DNA from: an uncultured Dorea sp.
GTDB lineage: Bacteria; Bacillota_A; Clostridia; Lachnospirales; Lachnospiraceae
DNA: 18,667 nucleotides
NCBI GenBank assembly: GCA_910579015.1
Contig: CAJTRO010000062.1
Span: 1-18,667 of the forward strand
Direction of reading: 5' to 3'
Part shown: one piece after another, positions 1 through 8,088 of the stretch
Position numbering within the stretch: the stretch's first letter is position 1
Layout: the number at the start of each line of letters is the position of its first letter
Position numbers and translations under genes: made by a program
Notes under the pieces: generated by a model
Seen by the model: only the letters and a program-made list of their open reading frames with translations
Told to the model about the DNA's origin: nothing
Databases searched by the model: none

Positions 1-39
1 ATCTATAATTATTTGGTGGAAAACAGAGGTGACCTATCG

Positions 40-309
40 GTGATAGAAGAAAAAGAAATGGATTTATTTTTAACAGATAATTACAAGGTACTATCTTTAA
101 TGAATCAGCCATGTTATTTAGTCGGCGGCGCATATACCTCTATCACGCAAAAAGAGATTGCAGATGCACTTGGTTTTAACATTATGAAAGCAAACAGCAT
201 TATAAAACGTCTTATAGAAATGGGATATGTTCATGCAATAGAAAACCATAGAGGTAGATATATAGTAACTGAGAAAGCAAAAGCAATTATAGAAAAAAAT
301 GGAAGATAG
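40..309 (+). CDS. Small winged-helix DNA-binding protein upstream of hsdM
   Basis: A protein of about 90 residues with a helix-turn-helix followed by a wing. The TQKEIADALGFN segment reads as helix 2, KANSIIKRLIEMGYV as the recognition helix, and GRYIVTEKAKAII as the wing and last helix, as in MarR/ArsR-like folds. I chose the GTG at 40 because AGAGGTGA (26-33) lies a suitable distance upstream; the frame is also open to the left window edge and through a TTG at 13, and an ATG at 58 is possible. The stop at 307-309 overlaps the ribosome binding site of hsdM, so the two genes are probably co-transcribed. It may regulate the restriction-modification operon, but this is inferred only from position and fold. 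Confidence 0.75.
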   Translation: MIEEKEMDLFLTDNYKVLSLMNQPCYLVGGAYTSITQKEIADALGFNIMKANSIIKRLIEMGYVHAIENHRGRYIVTEKAKAIIEKNGR

Positions 310-319
310 GAGAAAACAA

Positions 320-2089
320 ATGACATTAAGTAACCAAACAACAGTAAATGTACAGGAAAAATCCAGTATGATATGGGGGATTGCCGATTTAATCAGAGAT
401 TATTACAAACCTCATGAATATGGAAAAGTAATTCTTCCAATGACAGTATTAAAAAGATTTAATGATACACTTGCTTCGACAAAGAAAAAAGTTTTAGAAA
501 CATATGAACAGGTTAAACATTTGGAGGTTATTGAAGGATTTTTAACGACGGCTTCTGGATATAAATTTTACAATACAAGCGTGTATGACTTTGAATCATT
601 AGTAGATGATTCAGAACATATCGAAGAAAATTTCAGAGCATTTATAAATGGTTTTTCAGAAAATGTTATAGATATTCTTGAAAATTTTGACTTTGATAGA
701 GAGATAGCAAAACTTGCAAACAATGGTATGTTGTTCCTTATTATTGAAGCGTTCAACAAATCAAATGCCTATATGGGTGCAGACAAAATAACAGCGGTTG
801 ATATGGGATATATCTTTGAGGATTTAGTTCGTAGATTTTCAGAGAGTTATGACGAGCAGGCAGGAGCACATTTTACCAGTCGTGACATTATCTATCTTAT
901 GACGGATCTCCTTATTGCAGAGGATAAAGACGTTCTTATAGAAGAAGGTGTAGCAAAGACAGTTTATGATATGACAATGGGAACAAGTCAGATGCTTACC
1001 TGCATGACAGAGAGACTTCTTGAACTAGACAAAGACGCAGATGTGAAAGTATTTGGTCAGGAACTTAATCCAGAAACATTTGCTATTGCTAAGTCAGACA
1101 TGCTTATTCGTGGCGGCAATAGTGAAAATATGAGACAAGGAAATACACTTTCTGACGATAAGTTCAGTGGATTTAAATTCGATTACATTATATCGAATCC
1201 ACCTTTTGGAATTGACTGGAAAGTAGAAAAGAAAGCAGTTGAAGCAGAACATAAATTAGGCGATAATGGGAGATTTAGTGTTGGACTTCCGAAGATTTCT
1301 GATGGACAAATGCTTTTTGATTTGAATGGTATTGCTAAGTTAAAAGACGATGGCAGGATGGCTATTATACATAATGGAAGTTCTCTGTTTACAGGAGCAG
1401 CTGAATCTGGCGAATCAGAGATCAGGAGATATATGCTTGAAAATGATTGGCTTGATTGTATTGTACAGCTTTCCACAGATGTATTTTACAATACAGGTAT
1501 TACTACATATATATGGATTATTTCAAAGGATAAGCCAGAGCATAGACAAGGAAAGGTTCAGCTTATTGATGCTTCAAAAATGGTGGCAGCAAGAAGAAAA
1601 AATATAGGCAATAAACGTAATGATATAACAGAGGAATGTCGTGACGTAATTGTCAGAGCATATGGTGAGTTTAAGAATAATGGTGTATATGAATGGAATG
1701 GGAAAATATGTAAATCAAAGATTTTTAATAATGAGGATTTTGGCTTTAATAGAATCCAGATAGAAAGTCCTTCCGTTGATGAAACAGGAAAGGTCATTAC
1801 AAAAGGAAAGAAAAACCAGCCAGTAGCAGATGCCTCTAAACGTGATTTTGAGAATGTTCCTCTTGTTGAAGATATTGATGTTTATTTTAACAGGGAAGTA
1901 AAACCATATAATCCAGAAGCGTGGATTGAAAAAACAAAGACAAAAGTAGGTTATGAAATTCCTTTTACAAGATATTTCTATACGTATGAAGCACCTGAAC
2001 AGGCGGAAAAGATTGCAAAAAGAATTACGAGTTATGAAAAAGAAATTATGGCTTCTTTAGAAAATTTATTTGGTAAAGGAGACAACTAA
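320..2089 (+). CDS. hsdM: Type I restriction-modification DNA methyltransferase subunit HsdM
   Basis: The 589-residue modification subunit transfers methyl groups from S-adenosylmethionine to adenine within the target chosen by HsdS, acting as the M part of an M2S or R2M2S complex. An N-terminal HsdM helical domain (WGIADLIRDYYKPHEYGKVI) is followed by GAHFTSRD (residues 182-189), a SAM-binding motif I region DMTMGTSQM (217-225), and the catalytic NPPF motif at 293-296, as in N6-adenine enzymes. Motif I departs from the usual DPxCGTGG form, a pattern I recall from relatives of this HsdM branch. The ATG at 320 is preferred over one at 299 because AGGAG (308-312) is correctly spaced only for 320. 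The stop overlaps the hsdS start (TAATG). The gene is AT-rich, unlike the genes right of 7350. Confidence 0.96.
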   Translation: MTLSNQTTVNVQEKSSMIWGIADLIRDYYKPHEYGKVILPMTVLKRFNDTLASTKKKVLETYEQVKHLEVIEGFLTTASGYKFYNTSVYDFESLVDDSEHIEENFRAFINGFSENVIDILENFDFDREIAKLANNGMLFLIIEAFNKSNAYMGADKITAVDMGYIFEDLVRRFSESYDEQAGAHFTSRDIIYLMTDLLIAEDKDVLIEEGVAKTVYDMTMGTSQMLTCMTERLLELDKDADVKVFGQELNPETFAIAKSDMLIRGGNSENMRQGNTLSDDKFSGFKFDYIISNPPFGIDWKVEKKAVEAEHKLGDNGRFSVGLPKISDGQMLFDLNGIAKLKDDGRMAIIHNGSSLFTGAAESGESEIRRYMLENDWLDCIVQLSTDVFYNTGITTYIWIISKDKPEHRQGKVQLIDASKMVAARRKNIGNKRNDITEECRDVIVRAYGEFKNNGVYEWNGKICKSKIFNNEDFGFNRIQIESPSVDETGKVITKGKKNQPVADASKRDFENVPLVEDIDVYFNREVKPYNPEAWIEKTKTKVGYEIPFTRYFYTYEAPEQAEKIAKRITSYEKEIMASLENLFGKGDN

Positions 2090-4011
2090 TGATGGCAAGA
2101 CAAATGAAGGATTCTGGAGTGGAATGGCTTGGAATGATTCCTATTAATTGGAATGTAAAACCAATGAAACAAATTTTAATAGAAAGAAAAGAGAAGAATG
2201 ATCCGGTTAGAACCAATGAAATTTTATCTTTATCAATAGAGCGAGGAGTTTTTCCTTATTCAGAAAAAGTAGGTGGAGGAAATAAGGCAAAAGAAGATTT
2301 AACAGCATATAAATTAGCTTATCCTAATGATATTGTTTTAAATAGCATGAATGTGATAGTGGGTGCTGTAGGATTATCTAAATATTTTGGATGTGTTAGC
2401 CCTGTATACTATACTTTGTATCCTAGAACAAATGATTATGATATTCGCTATTATAGTAATATTTTTCAATCATCTGCATTTCAAAAAAGCTTAATGGGAT
2501 ATGGGAATGGAATAATGATGAAGGAATCTGATAATGGAAAACTTAATACCATTAGGATGAGAATACCAATGGAAAAATTAAACATGGTAATATTACCTAT
2601 TCCAATATCTAAAGAAGAGCAAGAAAAAATTGCAGATTTCCTTGATGAAAAAGTTGCAGAAATTGATTCTGTTATTGCAAAGACAAAAGAAACGATTGAA
2701 GATTATAAGAAGTATAAGCAGGCAATCATTACTGAAACTGTGACAAAGGGATTGAACAATATAGAATTAAAATTAACAGGAAATATCCATATAGATAAAA
2801 TCCCTATTCATTGGAATATGAAGAAATTGAAATATGTTTTTTACATTAAAAAGGATATTGCAGGGAAAGAGGGATATGATGTTTTATCTATCACACAAAA
2901 GGGAATTAAAATAAAAGATATTACAAGCAATGAAGGACAACTGGCAGCAAATTACGCAAACTATCAGTTAGTTGAAGTTGGAGATTTTGCTATGAATCAT
3001 ATGGATTTACTAACAGGTTGGGTAGATGTATCAAAATACTCTGGTGTAACAAGTCCAGATTATAGGGTTTTTAATTTTATTGAGAAATCTGCTTACAGTA
3101 AAGATTATTATTTATATTTAATGCAGATGTGTTATATGAATAGAATATTTTATGGATTTGGACAAGGAGTAAGTAATTTAGGAAGATGGAGATTACAAGC
3201 AGATAAATTTCTTAACTTTACTATTCCTATTCCACCATTAGAAGAACAAAAAGAAATAGCTACTTATCTTGATGGAAAATGCTCTGAAATTGATAAATTG
3301 ATTGCAAAAAAAGAAGAATTGCTTGCAGATTTAGAAAGCTACAAAAAATCTTTGATTTATGAGTATGTAACAGGTAAGAAAGAAGTTCAACAAACGACTA
3401 TTATTCCATTTCCTGCAACTATTAGTTGTAAAGATAAAAGATTTGCACAAGCAGTTTTGCTTACAAAAATTCTTGATGAATTTAGAAATTATCATTCTGG
3501 AAGAGTAAAAGTGGCAAAAACATTGTATGTAATAGAAAATCATATAGGATTCGATTTTGATACAGATGTAATCCGACAGGTGGCAGGTCCTCTTGATGAA
3601 AAGTATTATAAAGCAGAAGCAATAATTAGACACAATAATTGGTTTCATGTTTTAACTCAGGATGGAACAACAAGATATTTTGCACAGAAAAATAAAAATC
3701 AATATCTTACATATTATGGCAGGTATTTCAAGGATTATGATGTTGAAATCCAACGAATTATTGATATATTCAAGAACCTAGATATGAATGGTGCGGAGCT
3801 TCTTGCTACAGCTTATGCAAGTTGGAATGATTTTATTATTAAAGGAATTAGTTTTACACAAGATGATATTGTAGAAGATATTTTTTCTTGGGATGATAGC
3901 AAAAAGCGTTTCTCAAAAGAAAAATGGCTTGAAGCATTAAACGATTTGAATAAAAAGCAATTAAGTCCAATAGGGCATGGAAAAATGACTATATTAGAGA
4001 ATCGTAGCTAA
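2089..4011 (+). CDS. hsdS: Type I restriction-modification specificity subunit HsdS with C-terminal extension
   Basis: HsdS recognises the bipartite DNA target and bridges the two HsdM subunits. Two target-recognition halves are visible, each beginning with a conserved W-containing start (GVEWLGMIPINWNVK and IHIDKIPIHWNMKK) and each ending in a conserved helix (EEQEKIADFLDEKVAEID near residues 179-196 and EEQKEIATYLDGKCSEID near 385-402). Family members usually end near YVTGKKEV (residues 426-433), but this protein continues to 640. The additional 207 residues contain GRVKVAKTLYVIENH (about 471-485) and AGPLD (499-503). The start ATG at 2089 overlaps the hsdM stop, with AAAGGAGA upstream; an adjacent ATG at 2092 is equally possible. 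The two homologous conserved regions (around 2620-2700 and 3238-3320) could support recombination between halves. Confidence 0.95.
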   Translation: MMARQMKDSGVEWLGMIPINWNVKPMKQILIERKEKNDPVRTNEILSLSIERGVFPYSEKVGGGNKAKEDLTAYKLAYPNDIVLNSMNVIVGAVGLSKYFGCVSPVYYTLYPRTNDYDIRYYSNIFQSSAFQKSLMGYGNGIMMKESDNGKLNTIRMRIPMEKLNMVILPIPISKEEQEKIADFLDEKVAEIDSVIAKTKETIEDYKKYKQAIITETVTKGLNNIELKLTGNIHIDKIPIHWNMKKLKYVFYIKKDIAGKEGYDVLSITQKGIKIKDITSNEGQLAANYANYQLVEVGDFAMNHMDLLTGWVDVSKYSGVTSPDYRVFNFIEKSAYSKDYYLYLMQMCYMNRIFYGFGQGVSNLGRWRLQADKFLNFTIPIPPLEEQKEIATYLDGKCSEIDKLIAKKEELLADLESYKKSLIYEYVTGKKEVQQTTIIPFPATISCKDKRFAQAVLLTKILDEFRNYHSGRVKVAKTLYVIENHIGFDFDTDVIRQVAGPLDEKYYKAEAIIRHNNWFHVLTQDGTTRYFAQKNKNQYLTYYGRYFKDYDVEIQRIIDIFKNLDMNGAELLATAYASWNDFIIKGISFTQDDIVEDIFSWDDSKKRFSKEKWLEALNDLNKKQLSPIGHGKMTILENRS

Positions 4012-4034
4012 TATTTTGAAAAAAAGGTTATACA

Positions 4035-4292
4035 ATGGATATACAAGAAGGAATTACAAAACTTGTACGGGAAATAATTGAATCATATCATGATACAAAT
4101 AATGCATATACACAAATGTATGCTGTGGCTCGTTTTTTAGGAAGATTATTTATATGGGAAAGACTATTTCCAGAATATTTTACAGATGCCATGATTCAAC
4201 GGTTACTTGATATAAATAGATGGATGTTAGAAACATATATTTTTCTAAAAAATCATATGAAATTAGAAGAAGCCTATAGAGATTTCGAATAA
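4035..4292 (+). CDS. Unrecognised 85-residue protein between hsdS and hsdR
   Basis: This small ORF is predicted to be mostly helical and rich in aromatic residues (FLGRLFIWERLFPEYF, INRWMLETYIFLKNH). It has no signal peptide or clear membrane segment and no cysteines. It begins 23 bases after the hsdS stop, behind a weak AAAAGG ribosome binding site, and ends 56 bases before the hsdR start, so it probably belongs to the same transcript. I do not recognise the family. Position suggests an accessory role in the type I system, such as complex assembly or restriction alleviation, but nothing in the sequence demonstrates this. Its AT-rich composition matches the hsd genes. Confidence 0.7.
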   Translation: MDIQEGITKLVREIIESYHDTNNAYTQMYAVARFLGRLFIWERLFPEYFTDAMIQRLLDINRWMLETYIFLKNHMKLEEAYRDFE

Positions 4293-4348
4293 CTATAAGA
4301 TATATTGAGACAAAATTTTCAAGAATTTTAATAAAGGGAGAACTGTAA

Positions 4349-4522
4349 ATGGACATAAAAGAGAGACGTTTTGAAGAAGATATAGAAGAATATATGCTCT
4401 CTTTTGGCGGTTATATAAAAGGTGATTTGAAAACCTATGACAGAGAGAAAGCAGTAGATATTCCAAAACTGATTGATTTCATAAAAAAGACACAGCCAAA
4501 GAACTGGAAGGCGTGTCTTTAA
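4349..4522 (+). pseudogene. hsdR: N-terminal fragment of HsdR, cut short by a frame break
   Basis: This 57-codon frame starts at an ATG with a good AAAGGGAG site and encodes a typical HsdR N-terminus: KERRFEEDIEEYMLSFGGY, then TYDREKA and TQPKNW, all of which I recognise from intact type I endonuclease subunits. It then hits TAA at 4520-4522. The continuation of HsdR is in the -1 frame. Relatives normally have roughly 35-40 more residues between TQPKxW and the GVxLxVAxFKPET segment that opens the next frame. An internal out-of-frame deletion is the simplest explanation. The fragment alone contains no catalytic residues. Confidence 0.85.
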
Positions 4523-7281
4523 AAGTGGCAGCATTTAAACCAGAAACAACTAAAAACCAAAAAGTTATTGATGATTATAATTCTAATATATTGGAATGTA
4601 CCAGACAGTTTAAATATTCTACAGAAAATGAAAATTCTATTGATATGGTTTTACTGTTAAATGGTTTTCCGATTGTTGCTATTGAACTCAAAAATCAATT
4701 AACTGGGCAAAGCATTGATAATGCAAAAAAGCAATATATGTATGACAGAAATCCAAAAGAACTGTGCTTTCAATTCAATCATAGATTTTTGGTATATTTT
4801 GCTGTAGATTTATATGAAGTGGTGATGACTACAGAACTAAAGGGAAAAGACACATTCTTTTTACCTTTTAATCAAGGTTCTAATGGCGCAGGTAATGTAG
4901 GTGGAGCAGGAAATCCAACCAATGAAGATGGTTATACAACTTCTTATTTGTGGGAGAAAGTTTTGCAGAAAGATATTCTTTTGGATATATTGCAAAGGTA
5001 TATGCATCTTTTTGAAGAAACCAAAACTGATATTAAAACAGGAAAGAAAAAGGTTACTCGTAAGTTGATTTTTCCAAGATACCATCAGCTAGATGTGGTT
5101 ACTAAGATACTGGCAGATGTTAAAGAAAATGGAAGTGGAAAAAATTATCTTATCCAACACTCCGCAGGCAGTGGAAAATCTAATTCTATTGCATGGTTAG
5201 CATATGGACTGATGAATTTACATGATTATTCAGATCAGAAGATTTTCAAGTCTATTATTGTAGTTACCGATAGGACAGTTTTAGATGACCAGTTACAGAA
5301 TACGATTTATTCTTTTGATCATACAGAGGGTACAGTTGAAAAGATAGATGAGAAGAAACATTCTAAGGATTTAAGAGATGCAATCAATGATGGGAAGAAA
5401 ATCATTATTACCACATTGCAAAAATTTCCTTATATATACAAAGAAGTTGATAATTGCAAAGATAAAAATTTTGCAGTTATCGTAGATGAGGCACATTCCA
5501 GTCAGTCTGGAAAAAGTGCTATGAAGCTAAAGTCGGCACTGGCAGATACTGAAGAGTCCCTAAAAGAATATGCCGAATTGGAAGGAAAAGCTGAATCAGA
5601 AATCAAAGATGAAGAGGATATGCTTGTTCAAGAAATGTTAGCTCATGGAAGACATAGTAATTTGTCGTTTTTTGCATTTACAGCTACGCCTAAAGAAAAG
5701 ACGCTTGAAATGTTTGGAACATGTAGGGAGGATGGATCTTTTAAAGCGTTCCATATCTATTCTATGAAACAGGCTGTTGAAGAAGGGTTCATTTTAGATG
5801 TATTGCAAAATTATATGACCTACAAAACCTGTTATAAAATTGCAAAAAATACACCAGAAAATCCAGAACTCCCATCAACAAAAGCACTAAAGGCTGTGCA
5901 GAGGTATGAATCGTTACATCCTCATAATTTACAGCAAAAAACAGCAATCATAATAGAAACTTTTCGTGGTGTAACAAAGAATAAGATTAACGGAAAAGCA
6001 AAAGCAATGGTGGTTACTGCAAGTCGCTTACACGCAATTAGATACTATCACGAGTTTAAACGCTACTTGGAAAAGAAGGGTTATAATGATTTAGATATTT
6101 TGATTGCATTTTCTGGAACAATTAAAGATTTAGATGTATCTGGAAATGAGGTAGAGTATTCCGAAGAAAGTATGAACAAAAGGAAAGATGGTTCAACAAT
6201 TAAAGAGAAGCAGCTTCCAGAAGAATTTCACAGCGAAGAATATGCAATGCTCATTGTTGCCGAAAAATATCAAACAGGGTTTGACGAGCCTTTTTTACAT
6301 ACCATGTTTGTGGATAAAAAGCTAAAAGGTGTAAAAGCTGTTCAGACGTTATCAAGGCTGAATAGAACTTGCTTAGGTAAAAATGATACTTTTATTCTTG
6401 ATTTTGTAAATACTGCGGATGAAATCAAAGAGGCCTTTGAACCTTATTATGAAGCTACGATATTGGACGAGGAAATCAATCCAAATCTTATTTACGATAC
6501 AAGAAAATTGATAAGGGATTTTGGACTGTATATTGATGAGGATATTTCAAAATTTTTAAAGATATTTACAAAAAGAGGGAAACAAAACTCAGCAGATCTT
6601 GGTAAGATGACAAGCCTCTTAAAACCTATTGTTGATAGGTACAAGGCATTATCGGAGGATAAGCGTTTTGAATATAAAAAGACAATCAGAAATTTTGTGA
6701 AATGGTACTCTTATATCACACAGATTTCAAGAATGTTTGACAAGCCGCTTCATGAAGAATTTACTTTTTGTCAGTATCTTGAAAAGCTGTTGCCAAGAGC
6801 AACAAATACTAAAGATGTGGATTTAGAGGATAAGTTAAAACTTGAATTTTACAAGTTAGAGCAAAGCTACAAAGGAGATATTTCATTATCTCCAACGAAG
6901 GAAACACAGACGCTTACAAATCCTAAAACTTTGAAAACCGGGAAAAAGGGTGTCGACCAAGATGAATTACTGGATACTATTATAACTAAAATTAATGATA
7001 GATTCAAAGGTGTTTTTACAGATGGCGATAGGGTGATTGTTGAAACTATCTACAATAAATGTGTTAAGGGAAATGAAAAATTAAAGACCTATGCAAAGAA
7101 AAATGATGAAGAAGTATTTAATCAATCAATTTTCCCTGAGATATTCCAGAAAGTAACACAGGAATGTTATATGGAATCAATGAAAGCATTTTCTAAGCTG
7201 TTTGAAGATAAGAATTTCTATCAATCAGTAATGGAAGAGATAGCAAAAGAAGCATATAAGGATTTGAGAAATAAGAATTAA
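4513..7281 (+). CDS. hsdR: Type I restriction endonuclease subunit HsdR, N-terminally interrupted
   Basis: The translocase/nuclease subunit uses ATP to pump DNA and cleaves it far from the recognition site. Numbering from the GTG at 4513 (922 residues), the nuclease centre D44...E58-L-K60 (PD-D/ExK type) is present. Then come Walker A AGSGKS (218-223), DEAH (325-328), TATP (390-393) and an SF2 motif VI-like QTLSRLNRT (611-619), followed by a full helical C-terminal domain. The true start is the ATG at 4349 in another frame, so this frame lacks about 90-100 N-terminal residues compared with intact proteins. The GTG at 4513 has no good independent ribosome binding site but sits just before the upstream stop at 4520, so coupled re-initiation is conceivable. 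The first in-frame ATG (codon 45) would lose catalytic D44. Likely a pseudogene or partly active. Confidence 0.9.
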   Translation: MSLKVAAFKPETTKNQKVIDDYNSNILECTRQFKYSTENENSIDMVLLLNGFPIVAIELKNQLTGQSIDNAKKQYMYDRNPKELCFQFNHRFLVYFAVDLYEVVMTTELKGKDTFFLPFNQGSNGAGNVGGAGNPTNEDGYTTSYLWEKVLQKDILLDILQRYMHLFEETKTDIKTGKKKVTRKLIFPRYHQLDVVTKILADVKENGSGKNYLIQHSAGSGKSNSIAWLAYGLMNLHDYSDQKIFKSIIVVTDRTVLDDQLQNTIYSFDHTEGTVEKIDEKKHSKDLRDAINDGKKIIITTLQKFPYIYKEVDNCKDKNFAVIVDEAHSSQSGKSAMKLKSALADTEESLKEYAELEGKAESEIKDEEDMLVQEMLAHGRHSNLSFFAFTATPKEKTLEMFGTCREDGSFKAFHIYSMKQAVEEGFILDVLQNYMTYKTCYKIAKNTPENPELPSTKALKAVQRYESLHPHNLQQKTAIIIETFRGVTKNKINGKAKAMVVTASRLHAIRYYHEFKRYLEKKGYNDLDILIAFSGTIKDLDVSGNEVEYSEESMNKRKDGSTIKEKQLPEEFHSEEYAMLIVAEKYQTGFDEPFLHTMFVDKKLKGVKAVQTLSRLNRTCLGKNDTFILDFVNTADEIKEAFEPYYEATILDEEINPNLIYDTRKLIRDFGLYIDEDISKFLKIFTKRGKQNSADLGKMTSLLKPIVDRYKALSEDKRFEYKKTIRNFVKWYSYITQISRMFDKPLHEEFTFCQYLEKLLPRATNTKDVDLEDKLKLEFYKLEQSYKGDISLSPTKETQTLTNPKTLKTGKKGVDQDELLDTIITKINDRFKGVFTDGDRVIVETIYNKCVKGNEKLKTYAKKNDEEVFNQSIFPEIFQKVTQECYMESMKAFSKLFEDKNFYQSVMEEIAKEAYKDLRNKN

Positions 7282-7350
7282 GGAATCCGAAAGGAGTGAA
7301 TAAAATATGTAAATAACACTTAAGAAAATCAATATTCAGACAGAAAGGAC

Positions 7351-7905
7351 ATGGACGATATGGAGAAGAGACAGGAAGAAGCAGGGAATAAATTACACGA
7401 GAGGTTCGAATTCCGAAATATTCGGCCAAAGGAGGGAGGACAGGCCGCAGAGATCGAACAGATCTGTTTCCCGCCCAATGAGGCGTGTTCCAGAGAGATG
7501 ATGCTTAAGCGGGCTGCCAAAGCGCCGGAATTATTTCTGACGGCGGTCGACAGGAGTACGGGCAGGATAGCCGGCTTCCTGAATGGACTTGCCACGAACG
7601 AGGATTCTTTCAGGGATGAATTTTTTACGAATGCTGACCTTCACGACAAGACAGGAAGGAATATCATGCTGTTGGGGCTGGATGTACTGCCGGAGTATCG
7701 TATGCAGGGGCTGGCGAGGGAAATTATGAAGCGCTATCTTATAAGAGAGCGGGAGAACGGCAGGCATATGGTATTGCTGACCTGCCTTGATTCGAAGGTA
7801 GAGATGTATAAGAAGATGGGATTTTTGGACCGGGGGATCGCGGATTCTTCCTGGGGTGGCAGCCAGTGGCATGAGATGAGCTGTGTGATTTCAGAACAGG
7901 AATAA
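7351..7905 (+). CDS. GNAT-family N-acetyltransferase
   Basis: This acetyl-CoA-dependent acyltransferase of about 184 residues has a clear GNAT core: an ExxCFPPNEA segment near residue 36, then LLGLDVLPEYRMQGLARE (107-124), containing the R/Q-x-x-G-x-A pyrophosphate-binding loop. A C-terminal MGFLDRGIADSSWGGSQWHEM resembles the arylalkylamine-type subgroup. The substrate cannot be predicted. Two starts are possible: ATG at 7351, only 2-3 bases from AAAGG (7344-7348), and ATG at 7360, with better spacing of about 11. It is the first gene with the more GC-rich host composition after the AT-rich restriction-modification block. A following inverted repeat (7911-7918 with 7949-7956) lacks a T-tract. 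Confidence 0.88.
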   Translation: MDDMEKRQEEAGNKLHERFEFRNIRPKEGGQAAEIEQICFPPNEACSREMMLKRAAKAPELFLTAVDRSTGRIAGFLNGLATNEDSFRDEFFTNADLHDKTGRNIMLLGLDVLPEYRMQGLAREIMKRYLIRERENGRHMVLLTCLDSKVEMYKKMGFLDRGIADSSWGGSQWHEMSCVISEQE

Positions 7906-7994
7906 AAAGCCTCCATCCTGTGACGGCACAGACGCGGGAATGTACAGCGGATGGAGAAGTGTATGTGCGGTAAAAGGTTAAGTTCTCGCTGTTT

Positions 7995-8023
7995 TTGCCG
8001 ATATTACAAGTAGTAAATACAAT
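7995..8023 (+). promoter_or_regulatory. Candidate sigma-A promoter for the 8089 gene
   Basis: A -35 TTGCCG (7995-8000) and a -10 TACAAT (8018-8023) are separated by exactly 17 bases. Transcription would start near 8030, giving a leader of about 58 bases. That leader contains three GTAATGA copies and a strong AAGGAGG site (8074-8080) before the ATG at 8089. Confidence 0.6.
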
Positions 8024-8088
8024 GTAGATTGTAATGACGGCTGGTAATGAGTAGTATTGAGTGGTAATGACTTAAGGAGGCGTATCAG

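Noticed and set aside
977..1000. HsdM inactive because motif I is TMGTS instead of CGTGG
   Set aside because: As far as I recall, this variant is usual in this HsdM branch, and the catalytic NPPF is intact, so there is no reason to call the enzyme dead.
4483..4488. hsdR break explained by a one-base homopolymer sequencing error in the A6 run
   Set aside because: Adding one A would join the frames, but it would throw the conserved TQPKNW segment out of frame and still leave the linker missing; a deletion fits better, although reads should be inspected.
1..7350. Mobile-element ends (IS, integrase, att sites) around the hsd island
   Set aside because: No transposase, integrase, terminal inverted repeats or tRNA end was seen in the window; the left end lies outside it.
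7911..7956. Inverted repeat CTCCATCC/GGATGGAG as terminator of the GNAT gene
   Set aside because: The stem is perfect, but the loop is 30 bases and no T-run follows, so only a possible secondary structure.
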